Shown here: one piece after another, positions 45,889 through 57,298 of the stretch
Layout of the letters: every line of letters begins with the position of its first letter
How positions within the stretch are numbered: position 1 is the stretch's first letter
Origin: Bilabrum cf. latius
Taxonomy: Eukaryota; Bigyra: Bicosoecida; Bigyra; Bicosoecida
NCBI GenBank assembly: GCA_965178125.1
Contig: OZ237739.1
Coordinates: 992,001-1,056,000, forward strand
Direction of reading: 5' to 3'
DNA length: 64,000 nt
Position numbers and translations under genes: made by a program
The notes under the pieces: generated by a model
Database searches by the model: none
What the model was told of the DNA's origin: nothing
The model's input: only the letters and a program-made list of their open reading frames with translations

Positions 45889-48800
45889 ATGGCAGCGACT
45901 TCCTCAGGAAGTACGCCCGTAGGTGCGGCTCTCCGCCGGGCATCGCGCTCGGCATCAACCAGCGATTTGCTTGAACGATTCAAGCCCCCCGGGCCGACCG
46001 TTCCTCTTCGATTTGTTAGAACTATAAGCATAGATCGCGGGCACAAGGTGTCATGCGGCGACAAGTATAATGCCAGTGATGTTATGAGGAGCGCAGTGGC
46101 TCACGGGACGTTTGAGAAGCGCCAAGGGTCCGGCTACCGCCGCTGGCAACGGAGACACTTTGCATTGTTGCCGATGACGATGCTCATGTACTACTTGAAC
46201 CCCTCAGATACAGAAGCATACGGGTGTGTACTTGTTGGACCTCATGCTACAGCTCGCGTTGTTGAAAACGACAAGGAAAAGAAGTTCGAACTGCACCTAT
46301 GCCCCTTTCCGTCGGCGGGAAACGACAAGATCGTCACGCTCGGCTTTCCGAATCGTACCGATGCAGAGCACTGGAGAGATGCAATATTAAATTGCCGCTA
46401 TGAGCACCTGCAATCCTAGGTGCACAGCATGCAGCGCAACCAGGAGCGACTGCACGGCTTCTACACTTCCATCGAGGGCCTGGCCCACTCGAGGAAGGAG
46501 CGCCTGGACGAAATCAACGAAGAGAAGGATGCGGCGCTCCAAGAGTGTGAGAGACTCCGGGATGAGCTCAGGCGCCGCGACGCGGCAACCGCGGAACTCC
46601 AGCGCCAGGTCGGGGCCTGCCTCAAGGCAGAGAGGCTCCTCCGTCAGTCCCTCGCTCGCAGCCTAGACCACAAGGAGGTGCAGAGAGTAGAATCGGAGTG
46701 GAAAACAAGCAGAGAGCCGGGGTGGAAGCGCGACCGCGCCAGGCTTCGCCAGGCCATGGCTGGTGCACCCGCACCGCCCAGCCCTGACCAGCCCGCTGTG
46801 CAGTCCCAGTCGCCCCCGCAGTCATCGGGCTCATCGGCTCTACGGACTGCGCCGTCTGCTGGTGCATCGCCTGCGGTTGGTTCTTCAGGCTCAAGCTTAA
46901 CGTCCTAGGCCTCCCTTGACATCGACTGCCGCACGTTGCCGCCGGCATGGCGCGTGGACGGAGCAGATGAGCTGCTTGCCTCCCACCTTCAAGGTGCGCC
47001 CTCTGAGCTCGAGCTCGACTCTCCCGACAAGCCGAACTCGCGCGGAGATTATGGCGCTTTTGTTGATGGGTACACCACCCAGCACACGGTTTTGGACGAG
47101 CCCGCTCTAGGCGAAGCCGTGGCTGCGCTGGCTGCCCGTCTAGATTTCGGAAGCGCGCTAAGCAAGCAGAACAGGGACTCGTTCGCCAAGATGGTGCAAG
47201 CCACTCTGACAGTGAAAGAGAAGTACAACCAGGTCTTAAACTCCCTCCTCTCCGAGCGCAGACGCAGCAGGAGTCGTAGCCACAGCCGGGGCGACGGCAG
47301 GAACCGAAGCAGGAGCTTCACGCGACATCCTGGCGGATCGCTACAAGCAAGCGGCCAGCAGCGCAGGTCCACAATGGCGAGCCCGCTAGCCAGTCGGAGG
47401 TAGGGATCAATCCCGAGGATGTCTCCGTTGAAGGACGGTGCGGCGGACGCCGCGGGGATCGGTCGGTCACAGTCGGTTGCGGACGTGGTTGGCCTCGATC
47501 TGCACGACGATCGCGCGCATCATGGTGCCGGTGAGGCAGGCGCGACTGCCGGTCTGTACGCGGTTGGGGCGCGGGCTTCGACCGGCTCGTTCTCCACTGG
47601 GAGCAGTACCACCGGCGGTGTCACTGTGCCGGGGCGGGGCCGCACCGAGAGCTTCGCAAGCGTGGGGTCTAGCATCGGCGTGAGAGACGCTGAGGTGTTT
47701 AGCGATACTGAGTCCGAATCTGGCAGCGATGGCGGTAAGGAGAGCCAGCACGGCGAAGTGGAGCAGCCCACCTACGAGTCAGGTGCTACTGGTACCGGTG
47801 CAGGGGACGGAGATGCCGAGGACGACATATTCAAGAGGGAGCGTGATGCAGTGGTGGCCAGGACGGCGAGCACTGCTACCCCGCGTGCCGCTGCACCTGC
47901 CCCCCCTGCGTCGTCTGCTGCCACTGCGGCACGACCAAGTGCCATCGTGGCCACGGCCCCAACTCCACCGAGACCCTTGATACCCGTGGATCCGCACCCC
48001 TGCAGGCTCTGGGTGCTGGCCATGACCGCGCGGCACCTGCCAAGGAGCGAGTTCCGCACGATGACGGGGGGCATGTGTAGGGCATGGCTCAAAATTCGCG
48101 CCTTTGGACACCTTACCGAAGGACAGAAGGTCTCGACTGCAGCCCTAGACGCAAACAAGGGCATTGCCGCGGTGTTCAAGGGTCCAGTGCAGCGTACGAG
48201 AGGGGTTGTGCCTGCTGCCAGCGGTGCCGGAGAACCGGAGACTGACTTGGACAAGCCCTCTGCCTCTGGCCTGCAGATGTTCTGGCTGCGAGTCACGGAC
48301 CACCTGGACATCGCTGGCAGCATCGTTCACGTGGATGTCATGCGCGAGGGCATGCGCCTGTTTGGCACTGACGCGCACGTCGGAACATCGGCGATTGACG
48401 TGTCGTGCCTCGAGGCATGGCCGAACCAGCCCCACGCCGTCTGGTGCGAGCTGCACAAGCCGCTCCGCTGGGACGTGGACAAGAAGAAGGCTGCTCTGAA
48501 TGCGGCCATGGCGGCGGCGCGCGCGGCAGAGTCCGGCAGGAAGTCTGCCGGCCCTCTCCGAGACGACAACGGAGACCCGCTGCCCTCGAGGCGGGAACGA
48601 CTCCTTCCAGTCGGTGGCCCCGCTGCCAACAAGCCTATTCCGAGTATCGGTCTGGTGCAGCGGTCGGCAAGCAGCATGCTGGAGGAAGAGGAGGCCGATG
48701 GGAAGGGCGACGATGCCGACGGCGAAGGTGTAGGGCTTGGTGATAGCGGGCCTCGCGTGATCCTTCGGCGTGAAGACTCCCGCCAAGATCGCTTTGCGGC

Positions 48801-49614
48801 GTCTGAATTACCTCCGCCACCTCTGGATACCCGGCCCAAGATCCTCCTGCAATTCGTCTACACGACAGCGCCTGGGGCTCTTCCTCGTTTTTTCGATCCG
48901 GCGCGGGCCAAGCGCCAGGCCTCCTCCCAGCAGGGCGCAGCCATGGGTGTGAGCCCCACCGGTGCCGACCAGCGAGAGCGCGGCTTCTCTGTGACTTCGC
49001 TGCCTCCTCCCACCATGGATGAAAAAACTCTGCAGGCAGCAGCGACAATGGAGGGGAGTGGAGCAGCAGCCGAGGCTTCCAAAATCGCCGGGGACGCACA
49101 GCTCGATCTGTCTAGGCTGCAACCTCGCCATCTAGACCCAGGTAGTGCGAGCAGCAGCAGCCTGAGCTTAGTCCCTGGGGGATATGAACGAGACCACGCC
49201 GGCTAGCCAGTTACAGGCGCAGGGGCTGAGATGCCAACAGGTGCTGCCGTCGCTGCAGCGACGCAAGCCGCTGCGGCCGCAGAGACAGAGCAGAGCGCCG
49301 ATGGGAAGTCTAACACGAAAGATACCAAGGTAGCAGGAGAACTTTCGGAGCGCGACAAGCTGCAGGTGCTGCGTCGAGAATACAAGAAGCTGTACAAGCG
49401 CCACAGGAAGCTGCGCAAGAAGGCAGTACTGATGCGCGACAAGCTCGTGCAGGTTGCGGCTCGCCGGCACATGGCGGGCCACCACAAGAAGCACGCAGAC
49501 TCGAGCCAAGAATCAGCTCCACCAGGCATGGCTGGGGCCGGTGGGGAACAGGACGGAGGGATTCGATTGGAAACAGCAGCCGACAGTCCGACGAGTCCTG
49601 GTAGGACGGAATGA
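45889..49614 (+). CDS. PH domain-coiled coil-C2 protein (1241 aa)
   Basis: The frame runs from ATG 45889 to TGA 49612-49614, with TAG at 46417, 46906, 47401 and 49204 as Gln. The PH domain spans about residues 72-173 (HGTFEKRQGSGYRRW, then the terminal helix DAEHWRDAI). A coiled coil follows (about 180-265, ERLDEINEEKDAALQ). There is an Arg/Ser-rich stretch (RRRSRSRSHSRG) near 460. A C2-like beta-sandwich spans about 700-870 (CRLWVLAMTARHLP, DHLDIAGSIVHVDV), and a second basic coiled coil lies near the end (LRREYKKLYKRHRKL). PH and C2 both bind membrane lipids, so a peripheral membrane adaptor in phosphoinositide signalling is likely. No catalytic domain is seen. Confidence 0.82.
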
Positions 49615-49805
49615 CGCGGACCTGAAGGATCGCGAGGATGGGACGATGAAGAATGCACGTGACCGGTTCAGGCTTTGTCCGTGTTCTGACGCAGATCTTT
49701 ACGACACAACCACATCAAGAAACCAATAACTGGCCCAAGCAAGCCAAAGATCCCAACATGATCTCTTAGGCGAAGACGCAGCACCCATACAAAGGACCAC
49801 AGCCA

Positions 49806-52117
49806 TCAGGTGCCCAACACCGGCTTGCCCTTGGTGTCCCATGGTGCGGACTTTACATCTCCGATCGGGGGCAAAGATCCAAGCAAGCGAGACCCACCCT
49901 TGCCCCCCGGCATCTCCATGGGCGGAAGGTGGTGCGGAGCCCTTGCCATACCAGTCAACGAAATAGGCCCGAGGCTGCCGCCAGATCCACCGCCCAGAGA
50001 CTTCACGCCACCACCTGAAGCACCGGCACCAGAGCTCGCGCCGGCTCCAGAATCAGCGTCGTCTACCTTTCCTTCTCCCGCGCTCGAAGCTGCGCCTGCC
50101 GCTCCCGGCTCGGACGAAGCAGCAGCACCACCAGTCGCGGCACCTGGATCCGCCGCCGCGACTTCCTCGTCGGAGTCGTCGTCCTTGCCCTCGCCGGCCC
50201 CCGCAGCCCTCGCAGCCGCCTTCTTGGCAGCTGCCGCTGCCGCTCCTCGCATGGCCGCTGCGGTGGCCGCCTGCGCCCTCGCATCCCTCTCTGCCTGCAG
50301 CCTCGCCTTGTCTCTGATCTCCGCCCCTTTGCCGCCGTGCAGCTCGTCTTCCTCCACAGCCGCCACAGCGCCCCAGCCAACGCCAGCCACGCCCCGTCGC
50401 CTGCCCTCCCACACCTGCAGCTTTCGTACCGTGGGCATTCCCTTGCCCACGGGCCCATCCGAGGGTCCATATCCCTTCACCTGCACCCCCCTGCACCGAG
50501 CAGTCACGTCGGGAAATGCAACGTCCAGGAGCGGCATGTCTTCCACCATGTCTGCAAGCACGCAGTACAGGCTACCGCCGAAGTACACTGTGTGCAGGAC
50601 GATCCCTGACCTAAAGTACACCTTGCTGGCGATCACCTCGACTTTGCTGAGCTCGGGCGTGGGGTTGATGGCCAGCTCGAAAAAGGATGCGGCCCACTCG
50701 GCGTCGATCCACGAGGTCACGCCCAGCGAAGCGAGCCGCTCAAGCTCCGGCTCCGCGTTAATCATCTCTTTCTAAAAGTAGAACAAAGTGGCAAGGTATT
50801 GCCTCACCACGGGGGTGAGCTTGTGATCCCTTGGAAACTTGGATGCCTCGCACAGAAAGCCCAGCTGCCCCTGCTGCTTCTGGAGAGCGGGCAGCACGTC
50901 GGGCACGTCACCCAGGTGCAGCGTGGGCACGCCGAAATCCACCGACCCGCTGTAGACCCAGGATCCAAACCGGAACAAGGCCTCTCGCTTGGTGGCCCCT
51001 GGCTCCGGCTGCATGACCGTGTAGATCTGGATGTACCCCTCTCCCTGCAGGTCCTCTGCGGCCCCCAGGCCTGCCTCCATGAGGCCCACCCCAGGAGAGG
51101 CATCCACACCCGACGAAGCTGCATCGCTGCCCGCGCCGGGGTCTGATGCGGCAGCGGTTCCTGATGCCTTAGGTTCGGCCGGTTTGGTGGGGTCAGGGAC
51201 GGGCTCTGATGCTTGCCAGACGGAGAGCTTGGCGAAGATATCGTGGTTGTATGCCCTGAGCTGCACTCCCCTGCGCTGCCCGTATATCTGCGGAAAGAGC
51301 GTATCCACAAGGGCTTGCTCCTCGGTGGCCTCTGTCAGGGTCACGTAGCACGTGCCCTGCGAGAGACGGAGGGATAGTCGAGCGATTGCGGACTGGTGCA
51401 TGCATGGTCACTGATCCGTATGGCGTGGCGTGGCGTGAAGCGTCGTACCGGGGCGTGGGACGGCAAGCAGTCAGCACGACGCAGACTGATTCTCACATTA
51501 AAGTAAATATTAGTGACCATGAGGTCAGACATGAAGAATTTTGAAAACACTACATGTGCATCCTGCATCGTCAAGGGGGAGCAAAGTAACGGGAAACTTG
51601 GCTTAGCCGGATGTCATTAGAATGCATACAGAGACGAAGGCGTTTGACCCACCCTATAGGTGAAGCTTGGTTTAGTTTCGAACGCAAAGTAGAAAGCCAC
51701 GCCGTCTGCATCCAACCAAGGCTCTTGCTCGACAAGAACAGCGACAACCTGCGTGGAAACGCATGAATGTGCGCGCAACAACAATTGATAACTGGTAAGA
51801 TACTAGCAGTAACAGCAAGCAGCACTTGCGCATCACACCTCTTCGATTCCATCGAGCTCGCTACGAATAAACTCATTCATTGTCCGTACGGCTGCCAGCG
51901 TCTTTCCCTGGTCGGTGTCAGACGGGATCTTCTTCGTCTCAAGATGGAACGGAATGCTGTTTTGCACCGCTTGCAAGTCCATTAGTGCTTTGGGAAGTTC
52001 TCCAGGAGATTTAGGAGGTTCCACCTCAACCTGGCCATCGTACGTATAGTTGCCATACTGGTACAAGCATTCGGGTAAGTCCTCCCCGTTGTTTCTGAGG
52101 AAATATACTTGTTCCAT
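49806..52117 (-). CDS. Unknown three-exon protein with an internal duplicated module (641 aa)
   Basis: Exon 1 is 52117-51839, exon 2 51748-51653 (32 codons) and exon 3 51356-49806 (TGA). The introns are 90 bp (gtgtga...cgcag) and 296 bp (gtgggt...cgcag), both phase 0. TAG 50774-50772 is Gln. The first ATG of exon 1 is used; a further 5' exon is possible. Two segments resemble each other: GTCYVTLTEATEEQALVD followed by RRGVQLRAYN and KLSVWQA, and GSLYCVLADMVEDMPLLD followed by CRGVQVKGYG and KLQVWEG. This suggests a duplicated beta-rich module. The C-terminal 200 residues are Ala/Gly/Ser/Asp-rich. I do not recognise the family. Confidence 0.7.
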
Positions 52118-52261
52118 TTTATTGCTACGTGCAGCTAGAGAGTACTGCTTGCGAGTATTTCGTTGGTCAACTGTCGCCAATCAAAATGCACTGTATAATA
52201 ATCAGTGATAAATCAGAATTTAGATCGCCAAATCCACAAGGCAGAAAGAATTGCCGGCAAC

Positions 52262-54047
52262 ATGTACACCGTGCTGTCCGCCCTTGCCCTGGCTTCTGCT
52301 GCAAGTGCTGCGTCTTGGAGCGTTGTTGCCAACGATGTGGCAACAGTCGCCACCGGCATCGCCTTCTCCGACTCGAACACCGGTGAGCACGGCATCGCCA
52401 ACGAGAGTGATCGCTCGAATTTGTGTATTGCAGGAAGTATTGGGTTTCGCATAGTGTACCACTTGCATCTGCAATCGTACGGCGGACTCAGGATTCTGGT
52501 TGCAGGCCGATAGCATCCGCTGTCTTGCGCTGCCGGGCCGTGGCCTAGCTAGGACTATGGATCCACTCTTCTGTGGCTGGTTCCTGGCCTTGCAGCGGCA
52601 GCTCTCCCGGCGTTTTGCCCCATTCTATATTTTATGATACCGTTGTATCCTACTTCACTCGCAGGATACCTGTAAGTGAACAGCGAAGGCGTCCTTGGTA
52701 CCTTGGGTCCACAAGAGGAACACTTCAGCAAGATCGCGATTGCCTAACTGTGCAGTCCCTAGCAGCAAAAGAATAGCTGCAATAATGCAATTTTGTTTTT
52801 AAGCAAAGCTCGTTTGCCCTACCCAAGCTATGTCTCTGATTGCAGGCCGGCTGATGCCAACGGAGCTGGCGCCGAGATTTTGAAGAGCACGGACGGCGGC
52901 AAGACTTGGAACACCAACGAGCCCCACCAGGGCGGTTTCCTCTTCCTGGACGTGACTGCGTTCGGCCAGCAGGTGGTTGTGTCTGGTGTGTTTGGCGAGG
53001 AGTACTCGGACGGTAAGAAGACTGGAAATCGTATCTTTCTTGCGCACCTCAACTCTTCAAATCAGCCCGTCAACTCGCCATCCCAAGCGACAATTTTACG
53101 CGCATGTGTTACTGTATTGTTGCACGCTGCACGTTCTCTGTTGCGCAGATGCCGGCGCTCACTTCAACACTAGCACTGGCGGCGGCCAGGCGCAGTGCGT
53201 GCGCAACGTCGGCCCCATCGGCAAGGAGACCGGCATGGCAGCTGTGGGCGACTTCGGGTTCCTGACCTCGAAGAACGGCGTGGGCGTCTCTACCGACGGC
53301 GGCCACACCTTCACCGCCTACGACGCGCAGCTCAAGACCGATGCCAGGTACGGCTCCTTCCCGTCGGCCACCACGTGGTTCGTGTCCGCCGGCTCTTGGC
53401 CCGGTGAGGGCGACGACGACAAGTCAGGCAGCAACGACGATCCTTTCCCGTCCAACGACAACACCTTCGAGGGCGAGATCGAGGGCGAGCTCGTGAAGCA
53501 GGTGACCCGCCGCGTCTCCCTCCGCAAGGGCACCGACGGTGTGGTGCGCCCCCATGTGGCACGCGCCCCCCGCGCCAACGCCAACGAGACCTTCGAGGCG
53601 GAGCTGTCCATGACCACCGACGGTGGCAAGACCTGGAACCAGCTGTTCTACTCGACCGAGTTCTACTTCAACGGTGGCGACTGCGCCTCCGAGACTGACT
53701 GCTGCTTCGCCGGTGAGGCCGACCAGGGCAGCGCGCCCGGCGCCCGCATCTACTGCACCACCGACGCTGGCAAGACCTGGACCAAGAACTACTTCCAGGC
53801 CGGCGCCCAGTACTCCCTGATCGACCTCAGGTACGACGGCCAGGGCTACTGGGCCGTGGGCGGCATCGAGTCTGCCCTGTCCATGGACTCCACCTTCCTG
53901 TACTCTGCTGACGGCAAGACCTGGACCGCTGCCACGGGCCCCAAGGGCATGTACGTCACCTCGGTGGACTGCGTGGGCCCCAACAAGTGCTGGGCCACCG
54001 CCGTGGAGATCTCCCAGCAGTCCAACGTGCTGGCTCTCTCCGCCTGA
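52262..54047 (+). CDS. Secreted Asp-box (BNR) beta-propeller protein with a 7-nt microexon (397 aa)
   Basis: Exons: 52262-52382, 52665-52671 (GATACCT), 52846-53012 and 53149-54047 (TGA). All introns are GT-AG. The start is followed by a signal peptide (MYTVLSALALASAASAA). Asp-box motifs recur: STDGGKTW, STDGGHTF, TTDGGKTW, TTDAGKTW and SADGKTW, as in sortilin/sialidase-type propellers. Joining exon 1 directly to exon 3 breaks the frame. The microexon restores it and gives SDSNTGYLPADANGAG, a natural propeller strand. Codons are strongly biased to C/G-ending and there is no TAG, which suggests high expression. Ligand or substrate is unknown; no sialidase Arg triad is evident. Confidence 0.85.
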
Positions 54048-54770
54048 GCGAAGAGACAACACGTGCGGGAAACTTTTTGACTGCTGCGTGACTGACTGCA
54101 TTGCGTGGGATCACGGAGGGCTTCTTGTTTGGCCCAATCTCTAGGCGTGGGTGCGTTTGGCGCATCGCACGGTTCGATTCCCTCGGTGCTTTGACACTGA
54201 TGGAACCGTCTGGGAGCAGGTCGCGACTCTCTCTGTGAATGCAAGTATCAATCCCTAGTTTCGTAGTTCGGTTTCAATTATAAATTTTGTTTCATTCGTC
54301 TTATCGTAATTCCAGTCCTGTCGCGCGGGCTGCTCTGGAGAGGCGGTCCTCGGGAGCGAAGCACCTGCTCCAGTGGCAGTGCTCACCTCCTCCTCGCACC
54401 TGCCCCTCTGTAGTCAGGGCTAGCGGCTGTGATAAAGAAATGGTCATGCTCCAAGCTGCACTGCCTCGGGGCCTGCGCGGAGGGTGATTGTCGGGTGGTG
54501 GTCCACAGGGTCACCACCACACGGCATCGCACCCACTGGCGCAGGGAGCTGCCAGCAGTGCCCTCTGGGCAGCCGTCCGTCGCAACCCCCGCTGACCGCA
54601 CTACATCAAGTTCTGCGGCGTTCCAGCCCTCACAGCACAGCATGAGATCGACCTTTCGTATTGACGATTGCTGTTTCCACCCACCATTGCTACACTGTAC
54701 CAGCGTGGCTGAATGTGCAATCACTTGTAGTTGCACCCGCAATCATCACACCCCTCCACAGTTCGCCAAA
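54048..54770. other. Intergenic region between propeller gene and ATP12
   Basis: This 723-bp interval includes an AT-rich patch at about 54260-54305. A frame from 54429 is open into the ATP12 gene but looks like an untranslated leader. No RNA gene or repeat was recognised. Confidence 0.45.
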
Positions 54771-57008
54771 ATGCTGAAGGGCATACGGTTCAATATGCAG
54801 GCCACGAAAAGGAGTCTACGGATAACCAACAAGTTTCAGTCGCAAATATTGCGAGCATTTGCTGGGTTGCAGGGAGTTTCGGCTGAACAGCGATGTTTCG
54901 GACGCAGTAGTGTTGCCCACGGTTTGCACTCTAGTGCCAACGCAAGATAGTTCATGCTTGGTGAGTCCGTTCGCTAGCACAACCCATGCAAGCCAAATTA
55001 TGCGCCCCAAATACTAGACTTTATCGATGTGCTCCTCCTTCTATGCAGATGGGCCTCGAGAGGCTGCGGATGCGTCTGGGACGGCCCCGTCGAACTGGTA
55101 GGGCATCAAGCGATTCTATACGGAAGTCGGAGTCGAGCAAGCGACAGCTGATGGTGACTCACATAATGGATGGCACGTCATGGTCCAAGGCAGGGCTTTA
55201 CGCACGAGCAACTTGAACGAATTAGTGGTAAGGAACGGTCGCATGCTCATGCATGCCCTTTCAGCTTCCACGTCATGCAGATGCTTTTAGTTTCCCTCAC
55301 AAACCTAAATTTTGTTTTGCAGCTACCGACGAAGGCATTGGCCCTCGCAGTGGCGGCCGAGTTTGGTATGCAGGGCCGCAGGGTGGTTCCGTCCACGACG
55401 CCGCTCTACAACCTTTGCTGCAGCGCTATCGATGGCTACGCAGTGGACGACGAGCGAAGGGCGAAAACCCAGGAATCCAGCGAGGTAGTAAGCCGAGCAG
55501 ACAAGTACTTGAAACACCAGGCCTTGCTCAGACTCGCCGAGGCAGGTGACGCTGCTGCCAAGGAGCAGCTGGAGGCTAGCACCAGCACGAGCTCGAGCAA
55601 GCAGGTGCTTCGGCGCGCCACAGAAGCTAGCATCGACACGACAGTGACCGTTGTTACGGACGCTGACGCGAAGAAGCTTGGGCAGAGCTGGACCATCGGG
55701 GCCGCTTGCAGGCGAGTTGCAGACAGGGGATGGGAAGCGGAGGACGGTGCGGTCAGCTGTCTGCTCGGCGACATCCACGCCACCAAGAAGCCGGCCATGG
55801 ATTCTGGCATGCAAACTGCCGCCATGGCCGGCACAGACAGGCTCAGAAATCAGCTGAAGGAGTACCTAGAAACCGACACCGCCTGCTACAGGGTGCGGGC
55901 GCTGTCGGCCGCCGACTCTATCCTGAGGAGGAAGCAGGACCGGCACTACCAGCCTCTGCTGGACTGGTTTAGGGAGGCTTATGGCGTGCAGCTGAGCATC
56001 GCGGAGGGTCTCTCCGTGACGGAACACCCTGTGGAAGCCCTCGAGATCTGCGAGGACCTGGTGGATCGGGCGGACCCGTTCCTGCGGGCGGCTTTGGCCA
56101 TGCTGCTGGGTAGCACGAAGAGCTCTCTCACAGCCATGGCGCTCCTCCACAGGCAGATCACGGCGGCGCAGGCCTTCGAGTGCGCCAGGGTGGAGGAGGA
56201 GTTTTAGATCGAGGAGAACGGCTTCGTGGAGGACGGGCACGACACAGCGAGGGCAGAGACGATGCTCAAGGCCGCCTCAGCCTCGACCTTCCTGTGGCTG
56301 CTGCCGCAGTCGGCTCCGGGTCGAGATGCCCTGGCTTAGGTGGTCGGGCCGCAAACCGGAACCGCGGAGCAGACGACTCCGGACGCGCAGGGCCTGGTGG
56401 ACGTGACCGCCGAGCCCAGAAGGCGGAGGAGGAGGAGGAAGCAGCAGCCAACGGACGGCGGAGCGACGGCCGACGGCGGTGAGGGCGGCATGGACGGGGG
56501 AGCGGATGCGGCTGGCGCGTCAGGGGACTACACCCCGCGGGTGGTGCGCTGGTCGGACGAGCTGAGGGCCGCCATCGGGCGTACCCGCCGGCGCCGGTGC
56601 CTGGAGCTGTGCAAGGAGCTGCTGGAGGAGGAAAAGGCAGAGGAGCTGCGCGTGCGGTGGAACATCGAGGACGATTCCAAGCGTTTCGCGGACATGTCCC
56701 CGGAAGAGGCTCAGGTGGCGGCGTTGAAGGAGCTGTACAAGAAGCACACCGCCGGCGCTGCTCTTGCCACGGAGCTCCTGGACGGTGGCACGGAGGGCGC
56801 GGGTGCCGATGATGCGGCAGGCTCTGCGGGTGCGAGCTCTGCTTCTGCGGGGCCTGGCAGCGTGGCAGACGAGATTAGAGAGGACGCGAAGGAGGGCGCG
56901 AGGCGGGGCCAGGAGCTGGACAGGCTGCTGTCGCAGGTGCCCGGCCTGGGTGGGATCCCGTCTGGAGGTGCGCTTGGGGGTGGGGGCAGCTCGCAGAAAT
57001 CCAGCTGA
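54771..57008 (+). CDS. ATP12: ATP12 family F1-ATPase assembly chaperone, mitochondrial (684 aa, extended)
   Basis: Exons: 54771-54960, 55049-55227 and 55323-57008 (TGA). The introns are 88 and 95 bp. Residues 1-60 are Arg/Ser/Lys-rich with few acidic residues, a mitochondrial presequence. ATP12 core: IKRFYTEVGV, VQGRALRTSNLNEL, LPTKALALAVAAEF, TTPLYNLCCSAIDGY, LETDTACYRV, PLLDWFREAYGVQL and RVEEEF followed by TAG 56205-56207, then IEENGFVEDGHD. Human ATPAF2 has EEEYQIQKWG here, so TAG lands on Gln. The protein binds F1 alpha subunits during ATP synthase assembly. An insert of about 140 residues splits the core after the SAIDGY segment, and a 240-residue low-complexity tail (KRRRRRR-like, Gly/Ala-rich) follows TAG 56337. 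Confidence 0.87.
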
Positions 57009-57298
57009 TGCGGGACGCGGCCGGCATTTTTGTACAGCTATTGAGGTATGTAGTAGTTGCAGTATGTACTAGGTTGCATAGCGTACGAATTTAGTGATTC
57101 ACGAGCTCTAATGTACCGGCTGCCGTGGCATCAACCGACCACCACCACGTGCAGCCCTTCCCAATCAAGACCACCGAGGCCTCGCTGCAAACTTGTGTTC
57201 CTCAGTAGCACATCAGTCCCACGGCGATCGAGCCAGCAAGACTGTTGCTTCGCAGAAGATCCCCCCGCCAGCCAGCCAGAGTTTCACCGAGCTGTCCT

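Noticed and set aside
54150-54200. tRNA-like T arm (ggttcgattcc)
   Set aside because: The flanking bases do not form a 5-bp T stem, and no anticodon or D arm lies upstream at the right spacing.
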